From Prochlorococcus sp. AG-402-A21 (lineage in GTDB: Bacteria; Cyanobacteriota; Cyanobacteriia; PCC-6307; Cyanobiaceae): 34,489 bases of DNA. Every line of letters starts with the position of its first letter. The stretch's first letter is position 1. Below, one piece after another: positions 24,913-32,433 of the stretch. The notes beneath the pieces were generated by a model. That model did no database searches. It was given only the letters and a program-made list of their open reading frames with translations, and was not told the DNA's origin. The DNA lies in contig QCHI01000017.1 of assembly GCA_003279655.1 (NCBI GenBank), positions 1-34,489 on the forward strand, written 5' to 3'. The translations under genes and the position numbers were made by a program.

Positions 24913-26115
24913 CTACTTAGTAGAGATGAAATTTTTCAGACCAATAATAAGATTATCAATCTCGTTTAAATCTGTTGTGACATGAACGCAAGCACGTAGC
25001 CATCTGGGATCTTCGAGAACTCTTATCCATAAATTCTCTTTACCAAGATAGTTGACAACCTCTTCAGGAGAATTGATTCCATTAATACTAAAACTTATAA
25101 TTCCTGCTGGTGGAGGACTATTTAAAATAAGTTTAATGTTTTTTATTTGGTTTAGTTTTTCCCAAAGAATAGAGCTGAGGCTTTTAATCTTACAAAAGCG
25201 CTCAGTCTCATGACCTTCATTATTTAGCATTATTAGAGAGCTCCTGAGACCAGCTAAAAGAGGGACACAAGAAGTCGCTATCTCAAAACGTCGACCATCA
25301 GAATGAAAAGGAGTTTTATTGTTGACATATATGCCTTCTTCAGTTTTTAAGCTTTTCCAGCCAATTAATGTTGGACTTGACTCTTCTAGAACTCTTGTTG
25401 AAAGAGCAACAGCTCCCAGTCCCTCAGGCCCGTACGCCCATTTATGTCCTGTAAACGCATATATGTCAGCATGGTCACAAGCACCTTTAATTGGTATGTG
25501 ACAAAAACTTTGAGCAGCATCAACTAATAAATAAGGTTTGTTTGAATGCACTTTAAGTCTTTTGGAAATAAGTTCAATTGGCATAATTTGCCCTGTATTC
25601 CAAAGGAGATGTGAGAGAACAACGAGCTTTGTATTTTTTTTTAGATATTCATCTATCAATTCAAGTACTTCTTTATACGTCTCATCTTTCTCGCCATTAC
25701 CATTGCATAATTTTGATACGGGAAGTATGGCGATTGTTAGATTCTTTTTTCGAGCTAACTCTTTACATGCTGCGACTATCCCAGGATGTTCACAATCACT
25801 AAGTAATAAATTGTCACCATCAGAAAATGGTAGGCCTAGTAGAGGCAAGATACAACCGGAGGTGACATTTTCGGTAAAGGCAATTCTCTTAGGATGAATA
25901 GCGCAAATCTTTGCTATAAGATTTTTCGTAGTTATGACTTCTTTAGTAATGTATGGCCAAACGTTATTTGTGAATGGACCTAAGTTTTGAATTGTTTGCC
26001 AACTCGAAGTTATTGCATTTAATGATTGAGTAGGGAGTGGACCTTGACCTCCATAATTAAAATAGTCTTTGTTTTGTAGAGCGGGCATATTGTCTTTGAA
26101 CAAAATTGGTGACAT
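24913..26115 (-). CDS. Class V aminotransferase-fold PLP enzyme (cysteine desulfurase/lyase-like)
   Basis: PLP enzyme of the cysteine desulfurase, cystine lyase and isopenicillin epimerase group. The 400 residues include YFNYGGQGPLP, RIAFTENVTSGCILPLLGLPF, SDCEHPGIVAA, VVLSHLLWNTGQIMP, LVDAAQSFCHIPI and the Schiff-base lysine K225 in FTGHKWAYGPEGLGAVAL. I see no clear catalytic-loop cysteine like that of IscS/SufS, which favours the L-cysteine/cystine C-S-lyase (C-DES) type described in cyanobacteria over a true IscS. ATG 26115 (MSPILFKDNMP). It might supply sulfur for Fe-S clusters along with the Nfu protein at 28453, but that is inference. Confidence 0.8.
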   Translation of the reverse strand: MSPILFKDNMPALQNKDYFNYGGQGPLPTQSLNAITSSWQTIQNLGPFTNNVWPYITKEVITTKNLIAKICAIHPKRIAFTENVTSGCILPLLGLPFSDGDNLLLSDCEHPGIVAACKELARKKNLTIAILPVSKLCNGNGEKDETYKEVLELIDEYLKKNTKLVVLSHLLWNTGQIMPIELISKRLKVHSNKPYLLVDAAQSFCHIPIKGACDHADIYAFTGHKWAYGPEGLGAVALSTRVLEESSPTLIGWKSLKTEEGIYVNNKTPFHSDGRRFEIATSCVPLLAGLRSSLIMLNNEGHETERFCKIKSLSSILWEKLNQIKNIKLILNSPPPAGIISFSINGINSPEEVVNYLGKENLWIRVLEDPRWLRACVHVTTDLNEIDNLIIGLKNFISTK

Positions 26116-26292
26116 ATCTTTTATCTTTTGGTGGAGTAACTAAGAATATCTTTTTTTTGCCTACTTACCAATTTAATTATATCTTCTAGTTATGAGAACC
26201 TAAACGTCTACCATTTTTATTGTATTTTGGAGCAATTTAAAATCATTATGCGTGTCATTAAAGTATGATGGATTTTGATTTTTAATTGGTCT

Positions 26293-26427
26293 ATGAATAT
26301 CAAAAAAGAACAAAAAATCAAAGCTCAAGAATGGGTGGTCATGTTCGATGGGCAAATAAAAAAAAGTGAGAAAGATATTGATGCTTATGAGCATCATTTG
26401 GAAGTTAACAATCAAAAGAGTGCATAG
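26293..26427 (+). CDS. Small hydrophilic hypothetical protein, 44 residues
   Basis: ATG 26293 opens 44 codons ending with TAG at 26425-26427. The product begins MNIKKEQKIKAQEWVVMFDG and is charged, Lys/Glu-rich, with a C-terminal DAYEHHLEVNNQ-type segment and no membrane stretch. The composition looks protein-like and the frame has no weak spots, but I recognise no family. It lies in the gene-poor stretch upstream of the PsbN-like gene. The antisense frame (26200-26415) is open too and is judged the shadow. Confidence 0.5.
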   Translation: MNIKKEQKIKAQEWVVMFDGQIKKSEKDIDAYEHHLEVNNQKSA

Positions 26428-26448
26428 TGATTAGATTTTGGTCTCATC

Positions 26449-26541
26449 GTGCAAATTAGTGACAATGATATTTCTGTTGAACTTTTGAATTACTTTCTAT
26501 TTAAACTGCTTCTCTTTTGGTGGCTTTTTATATTAAGATGA
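26449..26541 (+). CDS. Doubtful 30-residue hydrophobic ORF
   Basis: GTG at 26449 opens 30 codons to TGA at 26539-26541. The first ten residues are acidic/polar (QISDNDISVE) and the rest is a Leu/Phe/Trp-rich segment that could span a membrane once. There is no family match or visible ribosome-binding site. It is listed because it sits in a row of small membrane ORFs, and it may be chance. Confidence 0.2.
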   Translation: MQISDNDISVELLNYFLFKLLLFWWLFILR

Positions 26542-26563
26542 AACTCCTAATGTAAGTCTTAAG

Positions 26564-26662
26564 ATGAAAATTGATTTTGGTCCTGTAACTTTTAGCAGGA
26601 TTGCTAGCATCCTTTTGATACTAGGATTTTTTGGGCTTTTAGCTTATAATTCTACTCTCTAA
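26564..26662 (+). CDS. Single-span membrane micro-protein, 32 residues
   Basis: ATG 26564 opens 32 codons to TAA at 26660-26662. The product begins MKIDFGPVTFSRIASILLIL and continues as one hydrophobic helix (about residues 13-28) ending NSTL. Size and shape recall the small single-span subunits of cyanobacterial photosynthetic or respiratory complexes, but it is not PsbT, PsbM, PetL, PetN, PsaM or another subunit I can name. The cytosolic N-terminus contains one Arg and one Lys. Confidence 0.45.
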   Translation: MKIDFGPVTFSRIASILLILGFFGLLAYNSTL

Positions 26663-26739
26663 TAATATTTTAATTAATTCGTTGCTTATAAAATATCTAT
26701 CATTTAAAAATTAGTTAAATATAATTTCTTTTGAATTTT

Positions 26740-26766
26740 TTGATTAATGAAAATAAAGATTATAAT
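26740..26766 (+). promoter_or_regulatory. Possible promoter of the PsbN-like gene
   Basis: A perfect TATAAT at 26761-26766 is preceded by TTGATT at 26740-26745 with a 15-nt spacer, shorter than ideal. A transcript from here would have a leader of about 75 nt before ATG 26848. The surrounding sequence is very AT-rich, so the match has limited weight. Confidence 0.35.
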
Positions 26767-26847
26767 AGGACAATTTAAGTAGTTTCCATTTCTAACTCTC
26801 GATGTCTTTATTCATGCAGTAGAATTACTTGAATTTAAATTATACGA

Positions 26848-27084
26848 ATGGAAACCACAACTACTGATCCAACATTATTGATGCTCATAGGAGGAATAGT
26901 TGTTTTACTAGCTGGCTCAGTAGCCTATGGAGTTTATTCAACATTCGGTTCAGGCTCAAAGGAGCTCAGAGATACTATTGATGAACACGCCAAAATGCAT
27001 GAATTAGGTATCGCTCATGGACATGGTGGAAGTTCAGAGGCCTATGAAATGTCTGGAAAACTTCAAAAGGATCAAATATCTTAA
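26848..27084 (+). CDS. PsbN-like single-span protein with His-containing tail
   Basis: The 78-residue product begins METTTTDPTL, has one hydrophobic span (about 10-30) and then YGVYSTFGSGSKELRDTIDEH. This matches the C-terminal half of PsbN (pattern Y.xFGP.SK.LRDPF.DHE), a thylakoid protein needed for photosystem II assembly/repair. Classical PsbN is about 43-46 residues and ends just after this block. Here about 30 further residues follow, with H47, H51, H57 and H59, Gly and Ser. Classical psbN sits beside psbH, which is not in this window, so this is more likely a paralogue or variant than the canonical gene. A membrane location is likely; the function is unknown. The next gene is a His-rich metal-permease-like protein. 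Confidence 0.7.
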   Translation: METTTTDPTLLMLIGGIVVLLAGSVAYGVYSTFGSGSKELRDTIDEHAKMHELGIAHGHGGSSEAYEMSGKLQKDQIS

Positions 27085-27259
27085 AAACCAACACTATGTA
27101 TCCCTATCCTGCTCTTGATTAAAAATTTCATTTATAAAAATTCTCATCAAGAGATTTAAACTGCTGGGATGTAATATTGAGATGTCTAAGAAAAAAAATT
27201 AATCCCTTGCATGAAGACAATATTTATTTCCTGAAAACAAATACATTTGAACACTTCTC

Positions 27260-27928
27260 ATGTTGATCAACTTGTTAACTGGATTTGCTGCTGGAGCAGT
27301 ACATGTGGTTAGCGGAGCTGATCATATGGTTGCAATGGCTCCTTCCTCTATCCGAAAACCACAAATAGCTTTAATTGATGGCTTGGCATGGGGGATTGGA
27401 CACTCAGCAGGGGTTATAATTCTTTCAATATTTGGAATTTTAGCTAAGGACTTAATAAATATTGAATTAATGTCTTCTTATGCAGAGTTTCTTGTTGGTA
27501 TAAGCCTTTTGCTTGTCGGATTCATAGCTATTAGGACTTCCTTAAAAGTAAATATTCACATGCATCAGCATATGCATGGAGAAGAGAAGACTCATAAACA
27601 TTTTCATTTCCATTCATTTGGAAATAAACTTCATAGAAGTCATACACATGCCGCAACGGGATTAGGAGTTTTGCACGGGTTTGCTGGCGCTAGTCATTTG
27701 GTTGCAGTTATTCCTGCATTGGCATTGCCTTTGTTTGGAGCATTGGCTTATCTATTTGCATATTTACTTGGATCAGTCTTCGCAATGGGATGCGTTGTTT
27801 TAGGTATATCTTTTGCAACGAGAAAAGCGAATCAAAGGTTTTATCCTTTCTTGATGCGATCAGTAGGAGCACTATCAATAGTGACAGGAGTATTTTGGCT
27901 TCAAAAGACTTCAATTCTAAATTTTTAA
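27260..27928 (+). CDS. His-rich membrane protein, HupE/UreJ- or NicO-like metal permease
   Basis: The 222-residue protein has about six hydrophobic segments and a cytosolic- or lumen-facing loop (residues 100-130) with 11 histidines in HMHQHMH, HKHFHFH and HRSHTH. H15-x5-D21-H22 in HVVSGADHMVAM resembles the HPxxGxDHLLAM signature of HupE/UreJ nickel/cobalt permeases, and GIGHSAG (45-51) recalls NicO/UreH proteins. A second half-copy VLHGFAGASHLVAVIP (137-152) keeps the same His spacing, pointing to an internal duplication. Nickel or cobalt transport is the best guess; other options are the SodT or UreH families or a different metal. ATG 27260. Its neighbours are the PsbN-like gene and small membrane ORFs. 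Confidence 0.7.
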   Translation: MLINLLTGFAAGAVHVVSGADHMVAMAPSSIRKPQIALIDGLAWGIGHSAGVIILSIFGILAKDLINIELMSSYAEFLVGISLLLVGFIAIRTSLKVNIHMHQHMHGEEKTHKHFHFHSFGNKLHRSHTHAATGLGVLHGFAGASHLVAVIPALALPLFGALAYLFAYLLGSVFAMGCVVLGISFATRKANQRFYPFLMRSVGALSIVTGVFWLQKTSILNF

Positions 27929-27940
27929 TAATCTTTCTTT

Positions 27941-28075
27941 ATGAATTACACAGCTAGCTTTCTTGCTTTAGGTGGCTTCTTTTTATGGGTTGTTATTGCG
28001 ACACTGATTTGGGCAAGAAGAATGAGAAAACTTAAAAAAGAATATTCTCTATATAAATCAAAATTCAAAAATTAA
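27941..28075 (+). CDS. Single-span membrane micro-protein with basic tail, 44 residues
   Basis: ATG 27941, 12 nt after the permease-like gene, opens 44 codons to TAA 28073-28075. One hydrophobic helix (about residues 6-24, containing GGFFLWVVIATLIW) is followed by a strongly basic tail ARRMRKLKKEYSLYKSKFK. By the positive-inside rule the tail is cytosolic. The layout recalls CcmD-like helper proteins but the sequence is too short to assign. The tight spacing suggests co-transcription with the permease-like gene. Confidence 0.55.
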   Translation: MNYTASFLALGGFFLWVVIATLIWARRMRKLKKEYSLYKSKFKN

Positions 28076-28164
28076 TTGATACATCATTTTTCATCTTTAG
28101 ATACATATTTATCAGTAAAAATGATTAAAGATTATGTATGATCATTCAAATATAAATAAGATTG

Positions 28165-28425
28165 ATGAAAGGTTTTTTATTTTTCTTAGGCTCTATCTTT
28201 AGATGGCCTGTTCAAAATACCAAAGAATTTTTGATTCTGCATGTTTATCTTTTAGGTATATATGGAATAACTTTTTTGCTAAGAAACATAGGTTTAGACT
28301 TATCTAACCTTATTTTTACAGTTGGTCTAATAGCTCCAATTGGTTATCTCATTTATAATGGACTCCCTTTAGATTGTCTCAACTATAAGTCTGCAATTAA
28401 AAGAGAATTAAGTTCTTTAAATTAA
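28165..28425 (+). CDS. Small hypothetical membrane protein, 86 residues
   Basis: ATG 28165 is preferred; a TTG directly before it at 28162 is also possible. The product has two hydrophobic segments (about residues 23-40 and 47-66) with a basic, hydrophilic C-terminus KSAIKRELSS. No family is recognised. It follows the permease-like gene and the 44-residue membrane micro-protein on the same strand and faces nfu. It probably belongs to the inner or thylakoid membrane. Confidence 0.55.
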   Translation: MKGFLFFLGSIFRWPVQNTKEFLILHVYLLGIYGITFLLRNIGLDLSNLIFTVGLIAPIGYLIYNGLPLDCLNYKSAIKRELSSLN

Positions 28426-28452
28426 ATAAAAAAGGTTAATTAGAAACTTAAT

Positions 28453-28698
28453 TTATAAAACTTGTATTACTTCGCTAACTTCTGGAATCATTTCCCTTAG
28501 CTTTCTTTCAATACCCATTTTTAGAGTCATTGTGCTACTCGGACAACTTCCGCAAGCTCCCTGAAGTCTAACTTTGACAATTGGTCCATCTATTTCAGCT
28601 ATCTCTACATTCCCTCCATCAGCCATAAGAAATGGTCTTAATTCATCAAGAACCTTTTCAACGTTTTCTGTCGTAAGTGCAAGAGTTTCGTCGCTCAT
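28453..28698 (-). CDS. nfu: NifU-like Fe-S scaffold protein (Nfu)
   Basis: Small iron-sulfur cluster carrier or scaffold. The 81 residues comprise a single NifU C-terminal domain: [41 protein letters not shown] with the cluster-binding C49-x2-C52, and [15 protein letters not shown]. In cyanobacteria this stand-alone Nfu is essential and delivers [4Fe-4S] clusters, for example to photosystem I. ATG 28698; the gene is divergent from mqo with a very short gap, so the promoters overlap. Confidence 0.95.
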   Translation of the reverse strand: MSDETLALTTENVEKVLDELRPFLMADGGNVEIAEIDGPIVKVRLQGACGSCPSSTMTLKMGIERKLREMIPEVSEVIQVL

Positions 28699-28772
28699 TT
28701 TGGTTTACTTAATTTAATTTTGCCTAGCTTAGTTAATTGCAGGATAGTCTGTATGTAATCTTGATAAAGATT

Positions 28773-30263
28773 TTGTTTAATACCAGTGCTTCAGAGTCCG
28801 AAAATACTTATGACGCAATATTAGTAGGTGCAGGAATTATGAGCTCAACTCTTGCAGTACTTCTGCATGAGCTTGATCCAAATTTACGATTGTTGATTGT
28901 TGAAAGATTATCTTCTGCTGGTTTGGAAAGTAGCTGCGCCAAGAATAATGCTGGAACAGGACATGCTGCTAACTGTGAGCTTAATTACACTCCAATTCAA
29001 GCTGATGGCTCTCTTAGTACTACCAAAGCTTTTGAAATAAATAAATCCTTTGAGCAAAGCTTAGAGTTTTGGGCATCTTTGGTAGAAAAAGGGAAATTAA
29101 TACCACAAAATTTTTTAAATAAATTGCCACACATAAGCCTTGTCTTTGGAGATAAAGATATGTCCATGCTAAAAAAAAGGTTTTCTGAACTTAGTTCTCA
29201 TGCCGCTTTTGAGCAAATGGAATTCACCAAGGATCATGGTGAATTAAAAGATTGGATTCCATTGATTATGTATGGTAGAAAACAAAATGAAAAGATTGCT
29301 GCGACAAGAATTAATCGAGGAACGGATATTGATTTTGGTAATTTAACTCGCTCATATATCAATCAAATTGAAGGGTCAAAATCTATTGAGATTAGCTACT
29401 CTACTAATGTTGAAGATCTTGAACAAGACAGAGAAGGAGATTGGTATTTATCTTTAAAAGGAGCAAAAAAAAATAGAATTGTTAGATCAAAGTTTGTTTT
29501 TCTTGGGGCAGGAGGAGGATCTTTATCCCTTCTGCAAAAATCTGGAATTCCAGAAGGATTGTTATATGCAGGTTTTCCTGTCAGCGGCAAATGGTTGATT
29601 TGTGATGAGGAGAAATCAACAAAAACACATAATGCAAAGGTTTATGGAAACGCAGCAGTTGGAGCACCACCAATGTCTGTCCCACACTTAGACACAAGAT
29701 GGATAGATGGAAAAAGATCTCTTTTGTTTGGTCCTTTTGCAGGATTTAGTTCAAATTTTCTAAAATATGGATCAAAGTTGGATTTGTTTAGATCCATAAA
29801 AACAACTAATCTTTTCTCTATGCTGCAAGCAGGATTAGACAATATAGATCTAGGAAAATACTTATTAAATCAATTAATACTAACAAATGAGGATAGAATA
29901 GAAACTTTAAAAAGATTTCTTCCTAAGGTTTCACTTGATGATTGGAAGCTATCAATTGCAGGGCAGCGGGTTCAAATAATTAAACAAACATCTAAAGGTG
30001 GTGTTTTGAAAATGGGGACAGAAGTTGTTACTTCATCAGATGGATCTTTGGCTGCTTTGCTTGGGGCTTCTCCTGGCGCAAGCACAGCAGTAACAATCAT
30101 GATTGAAGTTTTAAACCGGTGCTGGAAGGAAAAAATGAAATCAAGTAAATGGAAAAATAAAATGTTAGAGCTTTTTCCCAGTCTTGGGACTGATATTAAT
30201 TCAAATCAAGAAGCACTTTTGGCAATTCGCAAAAGAAACGATTTCTTACTTAAATTAATTTAA
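28773..30263 (+). CDS. mqo: Malate:quinone oxidoreductase
   Basis: FAD-dependent membrane-peripheral enzyme oxidising malate to oxaloacetate with quinone as acceptor. Motifs: the FAD-binding YDAILVGAGIMSSTLAVLL, ESSCAKNNAGTGHAANCELNYTP, FVFLGAGGGSLSLLQKSGI, FPVSGKWL, KVYGNAAVGAPPMSVPHLDTR and SPGASTA near the C-terminus. The frame is open to TTG 28737, but that adds a hydrophobic stretch atypical for the family. TTG 28773 gives 496 residues with a short polar lead into YDAILVGAG and is preferred with moderate certainty. Marine picocyanobacteria commonly rely on Mqo for this step. Confidence 0.92.
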   Translation: MFNTSASESENTYDAILVGAGIMSSTLAVLLHELDPNLRLLIVERLSSAGLESSCAKNNAGTGHAANCELNYTPIQADGSLSTTKAFEINKSFEQSLEFWASLVEKGKLIPQNFLNKLPHISLVFGDKDMSMLKKRFSELSSHAAFEQMEFTKDHGELKDWIPLIMYGRKQNEKIAATRINRGTDIDFGNLTRSYINQIEGSKSIEISYSTNVEDLEQDREGDWYLSLKGAKKNRIVRSKFVFLGAGGGSLSLLQKSGIPEGLLYAGFPVSGKWLICDEEKSTKTHNAKVYGNAAVGAPPMSVPHLDTRWIDGKRSLLFGPFAGFSSNFLKYGSKLDLFRSIKTTNLFSMLQAGLDNIDLGKYLLNQLILTNEDRIETLKRFLPKVSLDDWKLSIAGQRVQIIKQTSKGGVLKMGTEVVTSSDGSLAALLGASPGASTAVTIMIEVLNRCWKEKMKSSKWKNKMLELFPSLGTDINSNQEALLAIRKRNDFLLKLI

Positions 30264-30347
30264 AACTTTAGTACTGGTGAGCTATATTTAATCTTTATTC
30301 AGAGTTGAATTGATAAATGAAGATCTTGCTCCTTTGATTGCTTTCGT

Positions 30348-32159
30348 ATGACTAATGTGCCCATTTCTCGTCTGAGGAACTTTTGCATAATTGCTCATAT
30401 TGACCATGGTAAATCAACCTTGGCAGACAGGCTTCTTCAGGACACTGGCACTGTCTCCTCTAGAGACATGCAAGAACAATTCTTGGACAATATGGATCTT
30501 GAGAGAGAGAGAGGAATAACTATAAAATTACAGGCTGCGCGAATGAATTATAAAGCGGATGATGGAGAGGAATATGTTCTGAATTTGATCGATACTCCTG
30601 GCCATGTTGACTTTTCTTATGAGGTGAGTAGATCATTGCAGGCTTGTGAAGGTGCCTTGCTGGTTGTTGATGCCAGTCAAGGAGTGGAAGCTCAAACTTT
30701 AGCCAATGTTTATCTTGCCTTGGAAAATGATTTAGAAATTATTCCTGTTCTCAATAAAGTTGATTTACCTGGTGCTGACCCTGAGAAAATCAAAAATGAA
30801 ATTGAATCAATTATTGGTTTAGATACATCTAAGGCAATTTCCTGTTCTGCTAAAACAGGTGTTGGTATCCCAGAAATACTTCAAGCAGTAGTAGATAGAA
30901 TACCTTCTCCGAAAGATAATGCTGGTCAAGCTACAAAAGCACTTATTTTTGATTCTTATTACGACCCTTATAGAGGTGTGATTGTCTATTTCAGAATCAT
31001 GAGTGGTGGCATAAGTAAGAAAGACAAGGTTTTACTTATGGCTAGTAAAAAAAGTTATGAGTTAGATGAAATAGGTGTCATGGCTCCTGATCAAGTAAAA
31101 GTAAATTCTCTTCATGCCGGTGAAGTTGGATATTTAGCTGCATCAATCAAAGCAGTTGCTGATGCGAGAGTCGGTGATACGATTACTTTGCAGGATAGAC
31201 CTGCTAATGAAGCTCTGCCAGGTTATACAGAAGCCAAGCCAATGGTTTTCTGTGGATTGTTCCCAACTGATGCAGATCAATATCCAGATTTAAGAGAGGC
31301 CCTAGATAAATTACAGCTATCCGATGCTGCGTTGAAATATGAACCTGAAACAAGTAGTGCAATGGGATTTGGCTTTCGTTGTGGATTCTTAGGTTTATTG
31401 CATATGGAAATTGTTCAAGAGCGTTTAGAACGCGAATATGATTTGGATTTAATTGTTACGGCACCCTCAGTTATTTATAAAGTGAAAATGACTGATGGAG
31501 AAGTTTTGATGATCGATAATCCCGCTACACTTCCAGACCCTCAAAAACGTGAGACCATAGAAGAACCATACGTCCGAATGGAAATTTATGCTCCCAATGA
31601 TTACAACGGAACTTTGATGGGACTTTGTCAGGATAGAAGAGGAGACTTTATTGATATGAAGTACATAACGACTGATCGAGTCACTCTTATTTATGAAATA
31701 CCCTTAGCAGAAGTTGTCACAGACTTCTTTGATCAGATGAAAAGTAGAACTAAGGGATATGCTTCTATGGAATATCACTTGATTGGTTATAGAGAAAATG
31801 ATTTAGTCAGATTGGACGTTTTAATTAATTCAGAGAGAGCAGATCCTTTGACGACAATTGTTCATAAAGATAATGCTTATGGTGTCGGAAAAGGACTTGT
31901 TGAGAAATTAAAAGAACTTATTCCAAAACAGCAATTCAAGATTCCATTACAGGCTTCAATTGGGAGTCGAATTATTGCAAGTGAAGGTATTAGTGCCTTA
32001 CGTAAAGATGTTTTGTCCAAATGTTACGGAGGCGATATCTCTAGAAAAAAGAAATTATTGAAGAAACAGGCAAAAGGAAAAAAAAGAATGAAGTCTATGG
32101 GGAAAGTAGATGTTCCCCAGGAGGCTTTTATGGCTGTATTGAAATTAAATAATGATTAA
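30348..32159 (+). CDS. lepA: Elongation factor 4 (LepA)
   Basis: Translational GTPase that can back-translocate ribosomes and aids recovery under ionic or other stress. The 603 residues show G1 [15 protein letters not shown], switch [12 protein letters not shown]3 [13 protein letters not shown]4 NKVDLPGAD, then EF-G-like domains II, III and V, and the LepA-specific C-terminal domain ending [35 protein letters not shown] 30348 gives the family start [21 protein letters not shown]. It is separated from mqo by 84 nt. Confidence 0.97.
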   Translation: MTNVPISRLRNFCIIAHIDHGKSTLADRLLQDTGTVSSRDMQEQFLDNMDLERERGITIKLQAARMNYKADDGEEYVLNLIDTPGHVDFSYEVSRSLQACEGALLVVDASQGVEAQTLANVYLALENDLEIIPVLNKVDLPGADPEKIKNEIESIIGLDTSKAISCSAKTGVGIPEILQAVVDRIPSPKDNAGQATKALIFDSYYDPYRGVIVYFRIMSGGISKKDKVLLMASKKSYELDEIGVMAPDQVKVNSLHAGEVGYLAASIKAVADARVGDTITLQDRPANEALPGYTEAKPMVFCGLFPTDADQYPDLREALDKLQLSDAALKYEPETSSAMGFGFRCGFLGLLHMEIVQERLEREYDLDLIVTAPSVIYKVKMTDGEVLMIDNPATLPDPQKRETIEEPYVRMEIYAPNDYNGTLMGLCQDRRGDFIDMKYITTDRVTLIYEIPLAEVVTDFFDQMKSRTKGYASMEYHLIGYRENDLVRLDVLINSERADPLTTIVHKDNAYGVGKGLVEKLKELIPKQQFKIPLQASIGSRIIASEGISALRKDVLSKCYGGDISRKKKLLKKQAKGKKRMKSMGKVDVPQEAFMAVLKLNND

Positions 32160-32168
32160 AAGATGTTT

Positions 32169-32342
32169 TTATGCACTATGTTTGTTTGCATGGCTAATCT
32201 CGTTTGAATTATTTATAAACATTGAGACTTCCTGATCCCCTTTTTCTTTGCTTAGGTTTGTCCATATAAAACCTATAATTATTAATGCTGCAATTGTTAT
32301 TGAGAGCTCCCCTACTGTGAGACCATCATTTTTTAAATGCAT
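32169..32342 (-). CDS. Small single-span membrane protein, 57 residues
   Basis: On the minus strand ATG 32342-32340 opens 57 codons to TAA at 32169-32171. The product begins MHLKNDGLTVGELSITIAAL, has one hydrophobic helix (about residues 14-28, ending IIIGFIW), and a polar, Asn/Ser/Lys-rich C-terminus. The composition and the clear helix make it a plausible gene, though the family is unknown. It is convergent with lepA (9 nt between stops) and divergent from the dppC-like gene. The plus-strand frame across it (from 32337) is a shadow. Confidence 0.55.
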   Translation of the reverse strand: MHLKNDGLTVGELSITIAALIIIGFIWTNLSKEKGDQEVSMFINNSNEISHANKHSA

Positions 32343-32433
32343 CTTAAATTGTATGTATTAATTTATTTAAGCAATTTTTTTTTTAATTTCTACCTTTTAT
32401 CGCTAAATTTAATTAGGTCTTATTATTTGACGA

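Noticed and set aside
26200-26415. 71-codon minus-strand ORF rich in Phe and Ile
   Set aside because: Antisense to the more protein-like 44-residue plus-strand ORF; biased composition typical of AT-rich non-coding frames.
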